In this document: positions 33,624 through 46,140 of the stretch, piece after piece
Position numbering within the stretch: the stretch's first letter is position 1
Layout: each line of letters begins with the position of its first letter
Origin: Rodentibacter sp. JRC1
GTDB taxonomy: Bacteria; Pseudomonadota; Gammaproteobacteria; Enterobacterales; Pasteurellaceae
Length of the DNA stretch: 64,000 bases
Direction of reading: 5' to 3'
NCBI RefSeq assembly: GCF_020521555.1
Contig: NZ_BPWA01000001.1
Location: 372,001-436,000, forward strand
The notes under the pieces: model-generated
Database searches by the model: none
What the model was told of the DNA's origin: nothing
The model's input: the letters and a program-made list of their open reading frames with translations, nothing else
Position numbers and translations under genes: made by a program

Positions 33624-34543
33624 TACGCACTTAACTCCAGAATTTTAACCACGAGTTGTTCAAAAGAAATGCCGACTGTTGCCGCTGATTTAGGAAATAA
33701 ACTGTGACCGGTCATTCCCGGATTGGTATTCACTTCAACTAAACGGAAATCACCTTTCGCATCACACATGACATCAATACGACTCCAGCCACGACACCCC
33801 ACCGCATCATAAGCTCGTTTAACCAATAAGGCTAATTCTTGCTCACGTTCCAAAGTCAATCCGGCAGGGCAAAAATATTGCGTATTATCAGAAATATATT
33901 TTGCCTCATAGTCGTAAAATTCGCCTTCCGGTACGATACGGATTGCAGGTAACACTTGATTATCCAACACAGGTACGGTTAATTCATCGCCGGCAAGCCA
34001 TTCTTCAATCAAAATCGTACGATCAAATTTAAGGGCAAATTCGACCGCACTTTTTAACTCTTCCACGGTCTTCACTTTCGTTAATCCCACGCTAGAACCT
34101 TCCAAAGAGGGTTTAACCATTAATGGTAAGCCTAATTTATCAACCACGGCTTGTGGATCTAACTCTGCAAATGTTTCACGCGTAACGACTTCCATCTCTG
34201 CAACAGGCAAGCCAAAAGCTTTCCATAGCATTTTAGTTCGCATTTTATCCATAGTTAACGCTGAAGCCATTACGCCGCAACCGGTATAAGGTAAGCCGAT
34301 TTGTTCCAGTAATCCTTGCATTGTACCGTCTTCGCCACCACGCCCATGCAAGATATTGAATACCCGATCAAAGCCGTCTTTTTTCAAATTCGCCACATCA
34401 TATACTTTCGGATCAATCGGGTGAGCGTTATATCCTTGATTGACCAATGCTTCTAATACGGCTTTACCGGAATTTAAAGAAACTTCACGTTCCGCCGAAG
34501 TTCCGCCTAATAACACAGCAATTTTTTCTTGTTTCAAATTCAT
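33623..34543 (-). CDS. ddlB: D-alanine-D-alanine ligase
   Basis: This ATP-grasp ligase makes D-Ala-D-Ala for the peptidoglycan stem. It is 306 residues from the ATG at 34543 ([20 protein letters not shown]), matching the DdlB family; a longer frame from 34585 begins with TTG inside murC. Motifs include [15 protein letters not shown] (about 63-77), [15 protein letters not shown] (about 144-158, omega-loop lysine) and [15 protein letters not shown] near the end. Confidence 0.97.
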   Translation of the reverse strand: MNLKQEKIAVLLGGTSAEREVSLNSGKAVLEALVNQGYNAHPIDPKVYDVANLKKDGFDRVFNILHGRGGEDGTMQGLLEQIGLPYTGCGVMASALTMDKMRTKMLWKAFGLPVAEMEVVTRETFAELDPQAVVDKLGLPLMVKPSLEGSSVGLTKVKTVEELKSAVEFALKFDRTILIEEWLAGDELTVPVLDNQVLPAIRIVPEGEFYDYEAKYISDNTQYFCPAGLTLEREQELALLVKRAYDAVGCRGWSRIDVMCDAKGDFRLVEVNTNPGMTGHSLFPKSAATVGISFEQLVVKILELSA

Positions 34544-34572
34544 TTTTATTTCTGTCTCTGATTTTTTACTAT

Positions 34573-36000
34573 TTAATTTTTCCAAGATTCCGCTAAACCG
34601 CGAGAAATTTTGCTTACGCTACCCGCACCCTGTGCAAGAATTAAATCGCCGTCTTGGACAATTTGGTCAAGCACTTCGCCTAATTGTGCCGTATCCGATA
34701 CTAAAATAGGATCAACTTTACCAAGATTACGAATCGAACGACATAAGGCTTTACTATCCGCCCCTACTATTGGCATTTCACCTGCGGCATAAACATCCAG
34801 CATAACAAGCGCATCCACTTGAGAAAGCACTTGAACAAAATCATCAAATAAATCTCTTGTACGTGAATAGCGATGGGGTTGGAAAATCATCACAATACGT
34901 TTATCCCTCCAGCCTTCACGTGCGGCTTTAATTGTCACACCCACTTCTGTCGGATGATGACCATAATCATCCACTAAACGCACTTTTCCGTTCGGACGAA
35001 TAAATTCCCCGAGTTGATCAAAACGGCGACCGGCACCTTGGAAATCCGCAAGGGCTTCTAGAATAGCCTCATTGGCGATGCCCTCTTCTTTTGCCACCGC
35101 AAGTGCTGCCGTTGCGTTAAGCGCATTATGTCTACCCGGCACATTGAGCAACACATTGATTCGCTCACCATTCGGGCAAATCACCGTGTAATGACCTTGA
35201 AAACCGGTTTGTTCATAATCTTCAATACGATAATCCGCATTTTCACTGAAACCGTAAGTAATAACTTGACGTCCAACTTGAGGTATGAGTTCCATCAATA
35301 CCGGATCATCTGCACACATTACAGCCAGTCCATAAAACGGCAAATTATGCAAAAACTTTACATAAGTCGCCTTCATTTTTTCAAAATCACCTTCATAGGT
35401 ATCCATATGATCCGGTTCCATATTGGTTACCACAGAAACCATCGGTTGTAAATGAAGGAAAGACGCATCGCTTTCATCCGCTTCCGCAATAAGATAACGA
35501 CTTGCCCCCAAATGCGCATTCTTACCGGCTGATTTGACCAACCCGCCATTAACAAAAGTAGGATCTAACTTCGCTTGGGTATAGATCATAGAAATCATTG
35601 CCGTTGTAGTCGTTTTGCCATGAGTTCCCGCCACAGCGATGCCATGACGAAAACGCATAATTTCAGCCAGCATTTGTGCACGTTGAATAACCGGAATGCG
35701 TTTTTGTTTTGCTGCGATTAATTCTTGATTATCCTTATGAATCGCACTGGAGACTACAACCACGCTAGCGCCTTCAATATTCTCCGCTGTGTGACCGATA
35801 AAAATCTTCGCTCCGGCTTGCGCAAGACGCTGTGTTACCACGCCATCGGCAATATCCGAACCTGAAATTTTATAACCTTCGTTTAAAAGAATTTCTGCGA
35901 TGCCGCTCATACCGGCCCCACCGATACCGATAAAATGAATTTGTTGTACGCGGCGCATTTCAGGGATAATTTTTCTAATTTCTTCGTGAGAATGTTTCAT
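34573..36000 (-). CDS. murC: UDP-N-acetylmuramate-L-alanine ligase
   Basis: It adds the first amino acid, L-Ala, to UDP-MurNAc. It is 475 residues from the ATG at 36000 ([12 protein letters not shown]), with AAGGAA at a good distance. Mur ligase motifs are [12 protein letters not shown] at the N-terminus, P-loop GTHGKTTTT (about 124-132), [14 protein letters not shown] and DDYGHHPTE. It is separated from murG by 234 bp holding an uptake sequence and a palindromic repeat, the largest gap in the dcw cluster. Confidence 0.97.
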   Translation of the reverse strand: MKHSHEEIRKIIPEMRRVQQIHFIGIGGAGMSGIAEILLNEGYKISGSDIADGVVTQRLAQAGAKIFIGHTAENIEGASVVVVSSAIHKDNQELIAAKQKRIPVIQRAQMLAEIMRFRHGIAVAGTHGKTTTTAMISMIYTQAKLDPTFVNGGLVKSAGKNAHLGASRYLIAEADESDASFLHLQPMVSVVTNMEPDHMDTYEGDFEKMKATYVKFLHNLPFYGLAVMCADDPVLMELIPQVGRQVITYGFSENADYRIEDYEQTGFQGHYTVICPNGERINVLLNVPGRHNALNATAALAVAKEEGIANEAILEALADFQGAGRRFDQLGEFIRPNGKVRLVDDYGHHPTEVGVTIKAAREGWRDKRIVMIFQPHRYSRTRDLFDDFVQVLSQVDALVMLDVYAAGEMPIVGADSKALCRSIRNLGKVDPILVSDTAQLGEVLDQIVQDGDLILAQGAGSVSKISRGLAESWKN

Positions 36001-36116
36001 TTTCTTTTCCTTTTGGGAAGACATTACCGCTCAAAGTGCGGTCAAAAAATCCAAAGAATTTCGGTATTATGTATCAGTCGCACAATAAGAGGATTCTATA
36101 TCCAATATTTATTTGA

Positions 36117-36192
36117 GTAGGGTGCATTGAGCTTTGCGTAACTCATCATTTCATCTATTGGTGCGTTACGGCTTCGCCTAGCGACACCCTAC
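36117..36192. repeat. REP/MITE-like palindromic element between murG and murC
   Basis: The 76 bp segment is bounded by inverted ends GTAGGGTG (36117-36124) and CACCCTAC (36185-36192). Internally TTTGCGTAACTCA on one side faces GGTGCGTTACGGCTTCGCC on the other, an imperfect self-complementary unit of the kind found as dispersed REP-like copies. It lies in the intergenic gap and disrupts nothing visible. No second copy was found in this window, so its dispersed nature is inference. Confidence 0.6.
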
Positions 36193-36234
36193 AATGGTTT
36201 GTGCAATTGCTACATAATAATGAGGAGTTTTATC

Positions 36235-37293
36235 TTATTTTGCATTTTCAATAATCACGTCAGCGACACGTTGCGCCGCCAACGGCATCGACATTTCCTT
36301 AGCCTTTATTGCCATTTGCAACAGATCGTCACGTGTAAAATTCCGTAGATAATTAATTAAAATTTCCGGTGTTAAATCCGCTTGCTCAATAATTTTAGCC
36401 GCACCGACACTCTCTAAATATTTTGCATTAAGATACTGCTGTCGATCTTTATGTTGGAAGGGTACAAAAATTGCCGGTGTCCCCACTGCTGCAAGTTCAC
36501 ATACTGTTAATGCCCCTGAACGGCAAATCACAATATCCGCCCAAGCATAGGCTTCCGCCATATCATCAATAAATTCCGTAATTTTTACCTGTGAAGCCTT
36601 GTCTGCATAAAGTGCGGTTACATTTTCTACCGAACCTTTGCCTACTTGGTGGCGAACTTCCAACTTATCGGTTAATTGTGCGACAACCTTCGGTAAGGTT
36701 TGGTTCAATACTCTCGCACCTTGGCTCCCGCCCACAACCAATACACGTAATTTTTCGCCACGATTTGCAAACCGAGTTTCAGGCGGCTGTATTTGAAACA
36801 AATCTTGACGGACGGGATTTCCCACCACTTCGGCATCGGCAAAGGCATTCGGAAAGGCTTGCAACACGCGTGTTGCGATCTTTGCCAACCATTTATTGGT
36901 TAAACCGGCAATGGCATTTTGTTCATGCAAAATAATCGGAATGCCGCAAAGTTTTGCCGCGACACCGCCCGGACCGGAAACATAACCTCCCATACCAAGC
37001 ACCGCATTAGGCTTTTCTTCTTGGATAATTTTTTTTGCTTGAAATATGGCGCGCAAAATCGCAAAAGGCGCGGCTAACAAGGTTTTAATCCCTTTACCGC
37101 GCAAACCCGAAATTTGAATAAAGCGGATCGGAATACCATGCTTAGGCACAAGTTGGGCTTCCATTCGATCTTTCGTCCCAAGCCAACAAATTTCCCAACC
37201 TTGCTTCTGTAAGGTTTGGGCAACGGCAATCGCAGGGAAAACGTGTCCACCGGTTCCCCCTGCCATCACTAATAATTTTTTCTGTTTATTCAT
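36235..37293 (-). CDS. murG: Lipid II synthase (N-acetylglucosaminyl transferase)
   Basis: MurG is a GT-B glycosyltransferase on the cytoplasmic membrane face that adds GlcNAc to lipid I to make lipid II. At 352 residues it has the family length. It shows the N-terminal [14 protein letters not shown] (about 13-26), [24 protein letters not shown] (about 185-196) and the UDP-GlcNAc site [15 protein letters not shown] (about 255-270). It starts 8 bp after ftsW. Confidence 0.97.
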   Translation of the reverse strand: MNKQKKLLVMAGGTGGHVFPAIAVAQTLQKQGWEICWLGTKDRMEAQLVPKHGIPIRFIQISGLRGKGIKTLLAAPFAILRAIFQAKKIIQEEKPNAVLGMGGYVSGPGGVAAKLCGIPIILHEQNAIAGLTNKWLAKIATRVLQAFPNAFADAEVVGNPVRQDLFQIQPPETRFANRGEKLRVLVVGGSQGARVLNQTLPKVVAQLTDKLEVRHQVGKGSVENVTALYADKASQVKITEFIDDMAEAYAWADIVICRSGALTVCELAAVGTPAIFVPFQHKDRQQYLNAKYLESVGAAKIIEQADLTPEILINYLRNFTRDDLLQMAIKAKEMSMPLAAQRVADVIIENAK

Positions 37294-37301
37294 TTTTATT
37301 C

Positions 37302-38486
37302 CTAATCATCACGCAAACGCGCTTGCCCACCACGTTGCAAACGGTTTTCATGGTCAATGCGTAATAAAATACCGATGGTAGCCGACATAATAATGATACT
37401 TGATCCACCATAACTGACGAGAGGAAAAGTCAGTCCTTTTGTCGGAAGCATTCCAAGCGCCATACCTAAATTGACAAAACCTTGGAAAAAAATCCAAAAA
37501 CTAATGCCTAATGCAAAAAATCCACGGAAACGTTGTTCTAATAGTAAAGATTCACGTCCGATTTTTAAGGCTCGGAAAATCAATAATCCGAGCAATACGA
37601 TAACCACAAAAATACCGATAAAACCGAACTCTTCACCAATGATTGCCATAATGAAGTCAGTATGCGCTTCCGGTAAATAATCTAACTTTTGAATAGAGTT
37701 TCCTAATCCTTCACCTGTGATTTCGCCACGTCCGAATGCCATCAATGAGTTAGTCAACTGGAAACCTGTGCCGTAAGGATCTTTGAAAGGCTCTAAAAAA
37801 CCGGTAAAACGTTTTAAACGATAAGATGCCGAAAGCACCAACCAGACAAATAGCAGCGCACCGGTACCGATTAAACCGATAAATTGCCAAAAATTCGCCC
37901 CTACGATAAAAAGCATACCGAAGGTGATAACAAATAATACCACCGTACTTCCGAGATCCGGTTGATATAACAAAAATATCCCCATCGTCCCCATGACAAT
38001 GAAAGGTTTAAACGCACTGAGTTTATTTGAGCGTACTTCATCATAGCGGCGGGTAAAATAGCTTGATAAAAAACAGGTAAGGGCCAATTTTGCAAATTCC
38101 GCCGGCTGAAAATTAAGCACACCGAGAGAAATCCAACGTTTTGCTCCGTTCACGGAAGAACCGATAATTAAGACGGTAAACAATAAAGCAATGGCTAAAA
38201 AGAAAATTTTAACGTGCCACTTTTCCCACTGTTGGGTGGGAATTTGCATGGTGAAATAGCAGGTTATCAGTGAAAAAAACACATAAACGGCATCACGCTT
38301 TGCGAAATAAAAAGGATCATTAAATAATCGCGAGCTGTAAGGAATTGAAGCTGAAGTAACAGCGATCAAGCCAACCATCAATAAGATTACGAAAAGCCAG
38401 AACAACGCGCGGTCGTACAATAATCCCTGCGGCGTGATTCTGGTCCAACTATCAAAGTTTTGTTTAATTTTCCGAATAAATTCCAT
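37302..38486 (-). CDS. ftsW: Septal peptidoglycan glycosyltransferase FtsW
   Basis: This SEDS-family polymerase works with PBP3 (FtsI) at the septum. The 394-residue protein has about ten transmembrane segments. Conserved features are visible: [10 protein letters not shown] (about 125-134), [37 protein letters not shown] (about 245-290, containing the catalytic-region Asp) and [11 protein letters not shown] near the end. It lies between murD and murG. Confidence 0.96.
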   Translation of the reverse strand: MEFIRKIKQNFDSWTRITPQGLLYDRALFWLFVILLMVGLIAVTSASIPYSSRLFNDPFYFAKRDAVYVFFSLITCYFTMQIPTQQWEKWHVKIFFLAIALLFTVLIIGSSVNGAKRWISLGVLNFQPAEFAKLALTCFLSSYFTRRYDEVRSNKLSAFKPFIVMGTMGIFLLYQPDLGSTVVLFVITFGMLFIVGANFWQFIGLIGTGALLFVWLVLSASYRLKRFTGFLEPFKDPYGTGFQLTNSLMAFGRGEITGEGLGNSIQKLDYLPEAHTDFIMAIIGEEFGFIGIFVVIVLLGLLIFRALKIGRESLLLEQRFRGFFALGISFWIFFQGFVNLGMALGMLPTKGLTFPLVSYGGSSIIIMSATIGILLRIDHENRLQRGGQARLRDD

Positions 38487-38498
38487 TGCGCTATGTGA

Positions 38499-39815
38499 TT
38501 AACTTAGTTTCGCTAAACGAGTAAATTCTTCCCCGCGTTTTTCAAAAGAAGTGAATTGATCAAGGCTTGCACAAGCAGGCGATAATAATACCATATCGCC
38601 GGATTTTAGCGTCGGGCGTAAAAACTCAACCGCCTGTTCCATTGTTTCAAATAAATGACTTTGTGTTGAAAGCTCGGCTAGTTGTACCCCATCACGACCA
38701 AAACAATAACAAATAATATGAGAATGATTAATAAGCTTGGCTAATTCAGAAAAATCAGCCCCTTTACCATCACCGCCAAGTAATAAATGAAGTTTACCTT
38801 CCACATATAATAATCCGGCAAGCGCTGCAACCGTACTCCCCACATTTGTCGCTTTAGAATCATTAATCCAACGCACTCCATTGGCTTGATGAGCTAATTG
38901 AAAGCGATGATCTAAACCTTTAAATTGACGAAGAACCTGACGAATCGCTTCTAAATTAACGCCAACCGCTTGCGCCAATGCGGTTGCCGCAAGAATATTC
39001 ATATAATTATGACAACCTACAAGTGCCGCTTCATCACAAGGCAAGATCAGTTCATCTTTTGCCATTAAATACTGTTTATTGTTTTCTGTTTTAAGCCAAT
39101 AATCCGTATTATGCTCGGCAAAAGAAAGGGATTGTTCGGCTTGATTTTCACCTTCACCGAAGGTGAATTTATCTTCATTATTTACAACGGCAATCTCCGC
39201 ATTGTGATAAACACGCAATTTAGCTTGGCGATAAGCCTCCAAATCCGCATAGCGATCCATATGATCTTCCGTCACATTTAACACGGTTGCGGCAGCCGCT
39301 TTTAAACTGTAGGTGGTTTCAAGTTGAAAGCTGGAAAGCTCTAATACATAGAGATCACAATCCTCATTCAGCAAAGATAATGCCGGAATACCGATGTTTC
39401 CGCCGATCCCCACGTTAATTCCTGCCGCTTTTGCCATTTCATACACAAGTGTTGTCACCGTACTTTTACCATTAGAACCGGTAATTGCCACGATAGGTTT
39501 CGTTGCCGCCCGACAAAATAATTCAATATCGCCGATCACCTCGACACCGGCTGAAAGTGCGGTCTGAATTTCGGGTGTTTTGACGGCAAGCCCCGGACTA
39601 ATCACGATAATGTCGCTTTCAAGTAACCATTGCTGATTGAGGTTGCCGGTGTGAAGTGGAATGTTTTTAGGAAGTTTATCTGCTCCACTAGGATTTTTAC
39701 GGGTATCAATAACACGAAGCACTGCACCTTGGGATTGAAGATAATCAATACAAGATAACCCTGTTTTACCCAGTCCGATAATGGTGATAGATTTATTTTG
39801 ATATAAGGTTTTCAT
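38499..39815 (-). CDS. murD: UDP-N-acetylmuramoylalanine-D-glutamate ligase
   Basis: It adds D-Glu to UDP-MurNAc-L-Ala. The 438-residue protein has an N-terminal [14 protein letters not shown]-loop [14 protein letters not shown] (about 107-120), LELSSFQLE and [11 protein letters not shown] (about 310-320), and C-terminal [22 protein letters not shown]. It is 106 bp from mraY; that gap contains only a short GCCGAT/ATCGGC hairpin after the mraY stop and no gene. Confidence 0.97.
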   Translation of the reverse strand: MKTLYQNKSITIIGLGKTGLSCIDYLQSQGAVLRVIDTRKNPSGADKLPKNIPLHTGNLNQQWLLESDIIVISPGLAVKTPEIQTALSAGVEVIGDIELFCRAATKPIVAITGSNGKSTVTTLVYEMAKAAGINVGIGGNIGIPALSLLNEDCDLYVLELSSFQLETTYSLKAAAATVLNVTEDHMDRYADLEAYRQAKLRVYHNAEIAVVNNEDKFTFGEGENQAEQSLSFAEHNTDYWLKTENNKQYLMAKDELILPCDEAALVGCHNYMNILAATALAQAVGVNLEAIRQVLRQFKGLDHRFQLAHQANGVRWINDSKATNVGSTVAALAGLLYVEGKLHLLLGGDGKGADFSELAKLINHSHIICYCFGRDGVQLAELSTQSHLFETMEQAVEFLRPTLKSGDMVLLSPACASLDQFTSFEKRGEEFTRLAKLS

Positions 39816-39921
39816 TCTACTTCTTATTTTTAAATTTATTTATATTAAACTTCACCGATGAGGCGTTACCTGCTACGGGCTAAGCGGCTCACCTTCCGAA
39901 AAATGAAGCCGATTATCGGCA

Positions 39922-41004
39922 TTAACGTAATTTCAGCGTGACTAATCCCATCAATACCAGCACTAGTGAAATAATCCAAAACCGAATAATCACTCTTGGT
40001 TCCGGCCACCCTTTTAATTCAAAATGGTGGTGAATGGGCGCCATACGGAAAATACGCTGCTTACGGAGCTTATAAGATCCTACCTGTAAAATTACCGATA
40101 AAGCCTCAATCACGAACACGCCGCCCATAATAACAAGTAAAAATTCTTGGCGAACCAAGATAGCAACAGTACCTAAAGCTCCTCCTAATGCCAATGAACC
40201 TACATCTCCCATAAATACCTGTGCCGGATAGGTATTAAACCATAAGAAACCTAACCCTGCGCCCACAATCGCAGTGCAGAATACGACAACTTCCGAACTG
40301 TATTTAATATAAGGAATATGTAAATATTCGGCAAAATTCACGTTACCTGTCGCCCAAGCAATCAAAGCGAATGCGGCGGCGACTAATGCCGTCGGCATAA
40401 TCGCCAAACCGTCTAAACCATCAGTAAGATTTACCGCGTTGCCTGTTCCCACAATCACAAAATAGGCCAATACGATGTAGAACAAGCCTAATTGCGGCAT
40501 AATGTCTTTGAAAAACGGTACAACTAAGCGGGTCGCATCAGTATCGTGACCGAGCCAATACAACCAAACAATCGCAATAAGTGCAACAACCGACATCCAG
40601 AAATATTTCCAACGCGCAATCAATCCATCCGTATTTTTACGGGTAATTTTGCGATAGTCATCGACAAAACCAATAGCTCCATAACCAAATAATACAAATA
40701 AGCACACCCAGATATAAGGGTTGGCTAAATTCGCCCACAATAATGTACTGATTCCAATAGCGAAAAGAATCATCACACCGCCCATTGTCGGCGTACCTTT
40801 TTTGGCAAAATGGCTTTCCGGACCATCGTTCCGTACTTCCTGACCGAATTTCAGGATTTGCAAACGTTTAATTACCTTCGGACCAATCCAAAGTGAAATC
40901 AGCAAAGCAGTCAATAACGCTAAGATTGCGCGAACAGTAATATAAGAAATCGCATTGAATACGGTTTCATAGCGAACAAGAAATTCAGCAAGCCAAACTA
41001 ACAT
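39922..41004 (-). CDS. mraY: Phospho-N-acetylmuramoyl-pentapeptide transferase
   Basis: MraY is the membrane enzyme that makes lipid I from UDP-MurNAc-pentapeptide and undecaprenyl phosphate. The 360-residue, ten-segment membrane protein has FVDDYRK (about 115-121), [13 protein letters not shown] (about 188-200), [12 protein letters not shown] (about 263-275) and the HHHFELKGW loop (about 323-332). It overlaps murF by 7 bp. Confidence 0.97.
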   Translation of the reverse strand: MLVWLAEFLVRYETVFNAISYITVRAILALLTALLISLWIGPKVIKRLQILKFGQEVRNDGPESHFAKKGTPTMGGVMILFAIGISTLLWANLANPYIWVCLFVLFGYGAIGFVDDYRKITRKNTDGLIARWKYFWMSVVALIAIVWLYWLGHDTDATRLVVPFFKDIMPQLGLFYIVLAYFVIVGTGNAVNLTDGLDGLAIMPTALVAAAFALIAWATGNVNFAEYLHIPYIKYSSEVVVFCTAIVGAGLGFLWFNTYPAQVFMGDVGSLALGGALGTVAILVRQEFLLVIMGGVFVIEALSVILQVGSYKLRKQRIFRMAPIHHHFELKGWPEPRVIIRFWIISLVLVLMGLVTLKLR

Positions 41005-42371
41005 CTCATTTTATCCTTTAATGAATAAATCACATCTTCCATTTTCATCGAACGTGAGCCTTTTCCTAGTACCACGACCTGTTTATTTTGCTGTAATTGC
41101 GCTTCTATAACAGGGAGTAAAAAATCAACCATCTCATTTTTATCAGTGAAGTGTTTACCTGAAACAGCCTCGGAAATGACCGCACTTTCAGTGCCAAAGG
41201 AACATACCAAATCCAAATTAGCCGTTTTGGCATGCTGTCCTACTTTGCGATGTATATCCAAAGAATTTTCGCCCAGCTCTTTCATATCGCCCACGCAAAG
41301 AATACGATATGCCTGATAATCTTTTAGCACATCAATCGCTGCATTTAACGAATCCATATTGGCATTGTAAGTATCATCTAACAATAATAAATTGTCATTG
41401 ATTTGAATTGGGAATAATCGACCTTTTACTAATGAAGGTTGTTCCAGTCCGGCTTTTACGTCAGCTAACGTTGCTCCCACATTCATTGCAAGTGCGGTCG
41501 CAGCCAAGGCATTTTTCACGTTATGTTCACCGAGATACGGCAAACTCATTTCAATTTCGCCTTGCGGTGAAACAAGCGTAAAATGTGATCCCTGTACGTA
41601 ATATTGAATATTTTTGGCGAAATAATCTTTACCATTAAAGTATTGAATAGTATGTTCGCCGATTTCCTTTTGCCAAACATCAATATGATTATGCTCGGCA
41701 TTAATAATTGCCACACCATTTGGCGTTAAACCACGATAGATCTCACCTTTTGCTCGAACAACGCCTTCTAAAGAACCGAAACCTTCCAAATGTGCCGGTG
41801 CAATATTATTAATTAAAGCGGTATCCGGTTGTGCTAATTTTGTTGTGTAATCAATTTCACCTTGATGGTTTGCTCCCAACTCAATCACCGCAAAACGATG
41901 TTTTTCATTCAAACGTAATAGAGTAAGCGGCACGCCGATGTCATTATTGAAATTTCCATTGGTAAAAAGTACGGCTTCGGCATTGCCTGCTGTTTGCTGT
42001 AAAATACCGGCGGTCATTTCTTTTACCGTGGTTTTACCTGAAGAACCGGTCATTGCCACAGTAAGAGGATTAATTCTTTCACGTAACCATTTAGCCAAAT
42101 GCCCCAAAGCTAAGCGTGTATTCGCCACCACTAATTGCGGAACACGGATATTCATATCAGGTTGTTGAACGACTAAAGCAACCGCACCTTGTGCTACTGC
42201 TTGATGAAGATATTGGTGTGCATCAAATGTTTCGCCTTTTAAAGCAAAAAACAAATGATTCGGAATAGATTGACGTGTATCGGTATTGATATTTTTAGCA
42301 ACAACCGCTCCATCTCCGATTAATTCGGCAGAGAGAATTTGAGCAAGTTGTTGCGTAGTTAAATTAATCAT
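40998..42371 (-). CDS. murF: UDP-MurNAc-tripeptide-D-Ala-D-Ala ligase
   Basis: It adds the D-Ala-D-Ala made by Ddl. The 457-residue protein has an N-terminal MurF-type domain ([14 protein letters not shown]), P-loop [13 protein letters not shown] (about 110-122), [12 protein letters not shown], and [12 protein letters not shown] (about 325-336). The glycine-rich loop [10 protein letters not shown] is present. It overlaps mraY and follows murE after 18 bp. Confidence 0.97.
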   Translation of the reverse strand: MINLTTQQLAQILSAELIGDGAVVAKNINTDTRQSIPNHLFFALKGETFDAHQYLHQAVAQGAVALVVQQPDMNIRVPQLVVANTRLALGHLAKWLRERINPLTVAMTGSSGKTTVKEMTAGILQQTAGNAEAVLFTNGNFNNDIGVPLTLLRLNEKHRFAVIELGANHQGEIDYTTKLAQPDTALINNIAPAHLEGFGSLEGVVRAKGEIYRGLTPNGVAIINAEHNHIDVWQKEIGEHTIQYFNGKDYFAKNIQYYVQGSHFTLVSPQGEIEMSLPYLGEHNVKNALAATALAMNVGATLADVKAGLEQPSLVKGRLFPIQINDNLLLLDDTYNANMDSLNAAIDVLKDYQAYRILCVGDMKELGENSLDIHRKVGQHAKTANLDLVCSFGTESAVISEAVSGKHFTDKNEMVDFLLPVIEAQLQQNKQVVVLGKGSRSMKMEDVIYSLKDKMRC

Positions 42372-42389
42372 CGGTTAATCAAATTAAGT

Positions 42390-43937
42390 TTATTGTTCCA
42401 GGTATAATTCCGCAGTGACCAGATCGGAAAAATACTGGGTTTTATCACCGGTAATCTGATACTCTTCGTGACCTTTTCCGGCAATGAGAATCACATCGTT
42501 TTCCGATGCACCTTTGATCGCAAATCCAATAGCTTCGTCACGATCAGGAATTAACCCCACTTTATCCATATTGCTAAAACCTGCAACAATATCGGCTTCA
42601 ATTTTGTCCGGATCTTCCGTACGCGGATTATCTTTGGTGACAATAATCATATCAGCAAATTGTTCCGCAACTTTTGCCATTAACGGACGTTTACCCGTAT
42701 CTCGATCGCCACCACAGCCGAAAACACACCATAGTTTGCCGCTGCAATGCTCACGTGCGGCAACAAGGGCTTTTTCTAACGCATCCGGTGTATGTGCGTA
42801 ATCAACAATAACGGAGGGTTTTCCATTTACTTTTATAATGTCCATTCTTCCTTTAACTCCTCTTAGTTGTGAAACACTATTGACTAATTTATTTAACGGA
42901 TAACCTAATGCAAGTAATGTTGCAACTACCAACAATAGATTACTCACGTTAAATGCGCCGATCAACGGACTATTCAACACTCCATTTCCCCAACTTGACG
43001 CAAAATGAATAATAGCACCTTTGTCGATAAAATGAACTGAAATTGCTTTTATCCATCTTTCGGAATTCGATTGAAAATTTGCATTACAGCTTACGGCAAT
43101 GCCGTTTGGTAGCGCTTCCAACCATTGCTGACCAATCGGATCATCCGCATTTAAAATTTTTAAATCAGTATTTAGCTCAAAGAAAAAACGTTTTTTGGCT
43201 TGAGCATATGCTTCCATCGTGCCGTGGTAATCCAAGTGATCGCGGCTTAAATTCGTAAAAATTGCCGCTTTGAAGTCTAAGGCTTCAACACGATGCTGCA
43301 CTAAGCCGTGAGACGAAACCTCAATCGCTGCAAAATCCGCTCCGTTATGAACAAAATCGGCAAGTGAAGATTGAATCTCAATAGCCGAACCCGTCGTATT
43401 CTTCGCGTCTTTCATTTGTCCGAACAAACCGTTTCCAATGGTTCCCATCACAGCAGATTTATGCCCTAAATATTGCATCCATTGAGCAAGCAACTGAGAA
43501 ACCGTTGTTTTTCCATTTGTACCCGTCACCCCAACAAGGGTTAATTTTTTAGAAGGTGAATCATAAAACTTATCTGCAATTTTTGATAAGTCGGCCGATA
43601 AATTATAGTAACGGATTACCGGTTTTTGTTGTCGATACTCTACATTTAAATGTTGATCAAACAAATCTGTTTCCGCAATAACCGCACTTGCACCGGATAA
43701 AATCGCTTGTTCAATAAAGCCTGTCGCATCAATTTGATGACCTTTTACTGCAATAAAAAGATCGCCCGCTTTCACTTTACGGCTATCAAGTACCAATTCA
43801 TTAATCTTAAGATCCGCCGGAAGTGACGGTAAATTAAAAAGTGCGGTCAAAAAATCTTTAGATTTTGAACGTTGACTTTGCAAACGGTGTCGCAAGGCAT
43901 AACAATCACCTTGAGCGATTGTGTATAATTTTTTCAT
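42390..43937 (-). CDS. murE: UDP-MurNAc-L-Ala-D-Glu:meso-diaminopimelate ligase
   Basis: It adds the third stem residue. The 515-residue protein has P-loop [12 protein letters not shown] (about 142-153), [26 protein letters not shown], and the substrate motif DNPR within [10 protein letters not shown]. That motif marks meso-diaminopimelate rather than lysine specificity, consistent with a Gram-negative wall. The N-terminus is somewhat extended compared with E. coli (495). It is 9 bp from ftsI. Confidence 0.97.
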   Translation of the reverse strand: MKKLYTIAQGDCYALRHRLQSQRSKSKDFLTALFNLPSLPADLKINELVLDSRKVKAGDLFIAVKGHQIDATGFIEQAILSGASAVIAETDLFDQHLNVEYRQQKPVIRYYNLSADLSKIADKFYDSPSKKLTLVGVTGTNGKTTVSQLLAQWMQYLGHKSAVMGTIGNGLFGQMKDAKNTTGSAIEIQSSLADFVHNGADFAAIEVSSHGLVQHRVEALDFKAAIFTNLSRDHLDYHGTMEAYAQAKKRFFFELNTDLKILNADDPIGQQWLEALPNGIAVSCNANFQSNSERWIKAISVHFIDKGAIIHFASSWGNGVLNSPLIGAFNVSNLLLVVATLLALGYPLNKLVNSVSQLRGVKGRMDIIKVNGKPSVIVDYAHTPDALEKALVAAREHCSGKLWCVFGCGGDRDTGKRPLMAKVAEQFADMIIVTKDNPRTEDPDKIEADIVAGFSNMDKVGLIPDRDEAIGFAIKGASENDVILIAGKGHEEYQITGDKTQYFSDLVTAELYLEQ

Positions 43938-43946
43938 TATTTTTCC

Positions 43947-45785
43947 TTAATTCACCTGTTCGGTTTTATTTTGTTTCAATTTATTCGGCGTAATACGCAC
44001 AGTACGTCTTGCTGTTTTCTCCGTGGGTTCGGCATCCGGTGCAATGCCGTTCGCCCGTAGTGCGTAACCCATAATGCTGGAAAATACCGGTGCGGATACC
44101 GCTCCACCGTAATATTGTCCTGCCTTCGGATCATTAATCAAAATCACAAGAGCATAACGGGGATCACTAATCGGTGCGACACCCGCAGTGAACGCCACAT
44201 ATTTATTTACATAACGACCATTTTCGATTTTGCGTGCCGTACCGGTTTTCACCCCGACACGATAGCCTTCAACCATCGCCCGTTTATTTTTGATCGCCAC
44301 TTTCTCCAATATATTCACAATTTCTTTTGTTGTTTTTTCTGAGAATACCCGCTGACCGATTACCGGTGGATCAACTTTCGTAATAGAAAGCGGACGATAG
44401 ATCCCAAAACTCCCCAAGGTTGCATAAGCACGCGCCATTTGCAACGGTGTTGCCGTAATACCATAACCATAAGACACCGTTGCGCGATCAATATCCGCCC
44501 AGCGTTTACGGTTTGCATTTAAGATACCGGCTTGTTCGCCGACTAATCCGAGATCCGTTGCTTTGCCTAAACCCGCCGCTTGATAAGTATCCATGAGCGC
44601 GCTTGGCGGCATCCGTAACGCAAGACGGCTTACCCCACGGTTACTGGAATTAATCAAAATTTCATCTAAAGTTTGTTGCGGGCGTGGCGCAACATCCATA
44701 ATTTCTTTGCCGCTCACGGTGAAAGAACCCGTATTGATAATTTCATTACGTTTGGCTACACCACGTTGAAGTGCGGTCAAAACGACAAAAGGTTTTACTG
44801 TAGAACCCGGCTCAAATACGTCGGTGATGGCGCGATTACGCATTAATTCTGCTTTTACACCCACACGATTATTAGGGTTATAAGAGGGTGCATTCGCCAT
44901 AGCCAACACTTCGCCTGTACGAATATCGACAAGAACCGCCGTGCCTGATTCGGCTTTATTCTCCGTTACGGCTTTTTTAATTTCACGATACACCATAGAT
45001 TGCAGTTTTTCATCAATACTCAAAGTAACATCTTGGGCATCATATTTTTTTTGATCGGCAATATGCTCAACAACATTTCCACGTTTATCTTTACGGACTA
45101 AACGTGCACCATCTCTCCCGACCAACATCGTATTAAAGCTTTTCTCAATACCTTCAATACCGTTCCCGTCAATATCCGTATAACCGATCAAATGTGCGGT
45201 TTCTTCCACACGAGGATAAAAACGGCGGGGCTCGTTTTCTAAACTAATTCCCTTAATTTTGAGTTCTTTCACATATTGTGCTTTGCCCGATTCAACTTGA
45301 CGTGCCAAGTACAAGAAACCCGATTTTGGATTTTTCTCAATTTTTTTGACAAGTTCGCTATAGCTTAAATCCAACACCTCGGCAAGCGCTTTAATACGTT
45401 CTTTATCATTCAAAGAACCCTCTTTAAGAATACGTTTCGGATCAGCAACAACGGCACTCATCGGCACACTAACCGATAATAACTGACCATTCCGATCCAA
45501 AATAGAACCACGAACAGAAAGAATCTCGTCTTTTCGCAATGAGCGTTTATCCGCCTCACCGGATAAAACATCCGAATTTACAGACTGAACATAGGCTGCA
45601 CGTGCCACCAATGCTCCTAAGCCCAAGAAAATCAAACTTGCGGCAATAATATAGCGTCCACGTAAGAAACATTTTTCAAACACCATTTTAGGTTTATTCG
45701 GTTTTACTGCCGCAACCGGTGTCGAAAGTTTTCTAATCGTCTTTTTCGCTTTATTTGATTTTTTGGGCGAATTGAACCTAACCAT
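43947..45785 (-). CDS. ftsI: Penicillin-binding protein 3, septal transpeptidase
   Basis: FtsI is a bitopic class B PBP that crosslinks septal peptidoglycan with FtsW. The 612-residue protein has a transmembrane helix at about 45-65, a pedestal domain, and a transpeptidase domain with active site STVK (Ser328), SSN (380-382) and KTG (513-515). Allowing a one-residue offset to H. influenzae PBP3, the positions tied to beta-lactam resistance there (R517, N526, S385, L389) all carry the susceptible-type residues (R518, N527, S386, L390). The start [12 protein letters not shown] is basic, as expected. Confidence 0.97.
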   Translation of the reverse strand: MVRFNSPKKSNKAKKTIRKLSTPVAAVKPNKPKMVFEKCFLRGRYIIAASLIFLGLGALVARAAYVQSVNSDVLSGEADKRSLRKDEILSVRGSILDRNGQLLSVSVPMSAVVADPKRILKEGSLNDKERIKALAEVLDLSYSELVKKIEKNPKSGFLYLARQVESGKAQYVKELKIKGISLENEPRRFYPRVEETAHLIGYTDIDGNGIEGIEKSFNTMLVGRDGARLVRKDKRGNVVEHIADQKKYDAQDVTLSIDEKLQSMVYREIKKAVTENKAESGTAVLVDIRTGEVLAMANAPSYNPNNRVGVKAELMRNRAITDVFEPGSTVKPFVVLTALQRGVAKRNEIINTGSFTVSGKEIMDVAPRPQQTLDEILINSSNRGVSRLALRMPPSALMDTYQAAGLGKATDLGLVGEQAGILNANRKRWADIDRATVSYGYGITATPLQMARAYATLGSFGIYRPLSITKVDPPVIGQRVFSEKTTKEIVNILEKVAIKNKRAMVEGYRVGVKTGTARKIENGRYVNKYVAFTAGVAPISDPRYALVILINDPKAGQYYGGAVSAPVFSSIMGYALRANGIAPDAEPTEKTARRTVRITPNKLKQNKTEQVN

Positions 45786-45811
45786 TTGTTCTATCTCAAT
45801 TTATTTTCAAC

Positions 45812-46132
45812 CTATTCCAAAATAACGACTTCTTGATCGCTATCTATTCTTTTCATTTTTAATGTACCAATCGCAATGGATTCTACCCTTGTGCTATCGC
45901 CTTCTGTGGCCTCTTGCAACTGGAGATTACGATATTCATCTTGTAATGCTTGGTACTGCAAAACCAACTGACCGTTCTCAGAAACCAACCCTCGGGTTTG
46001 ATGCGTCACCCAAATTGTTGCCATAGCAGAAATTAAAATCAGTAATAGCAACAACACTACTAATTTATTTGATGAAAATAAATCTTCGACCAAAAGATGT
46101 TGTAAAGGATAACGCTCACTATTCTCTAACAT
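45812..46132 (-). CDS. ftsL: Cell division protein FtsL
   Basis: This 106-residue bitopic divisome protein has a cytoplasmic N-terminus, one membrane helix (about 28-48, [18 protein letters not shown]) and a periplasmic coiled-coil-like segment (about 55-80, [19 protein letters not shown]). It partners FtsB and FtsQ. It was identified by position between rsmH and ftsI and by topology. Confidence 0.93.
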   Translation of the reverse strand: MLENSERYPLQHLLVEDLFSSNKLVVLLLLLILISAMATIWVTHQTRGLVSENGQLVLQYQALQDEYRNLQLQEATEGDSTRVESIAIGTLKMKRIDSDQEVVILE

Positions 46133-46140
46133 TTTTCACC

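Noticed and set aside
36001..36116. Search for a short gene in the murG-murC gap
   Set aside because: No start with a ribosome binding site and no conserved frame; only an uptake sequence and the palindromic repeat are seen.
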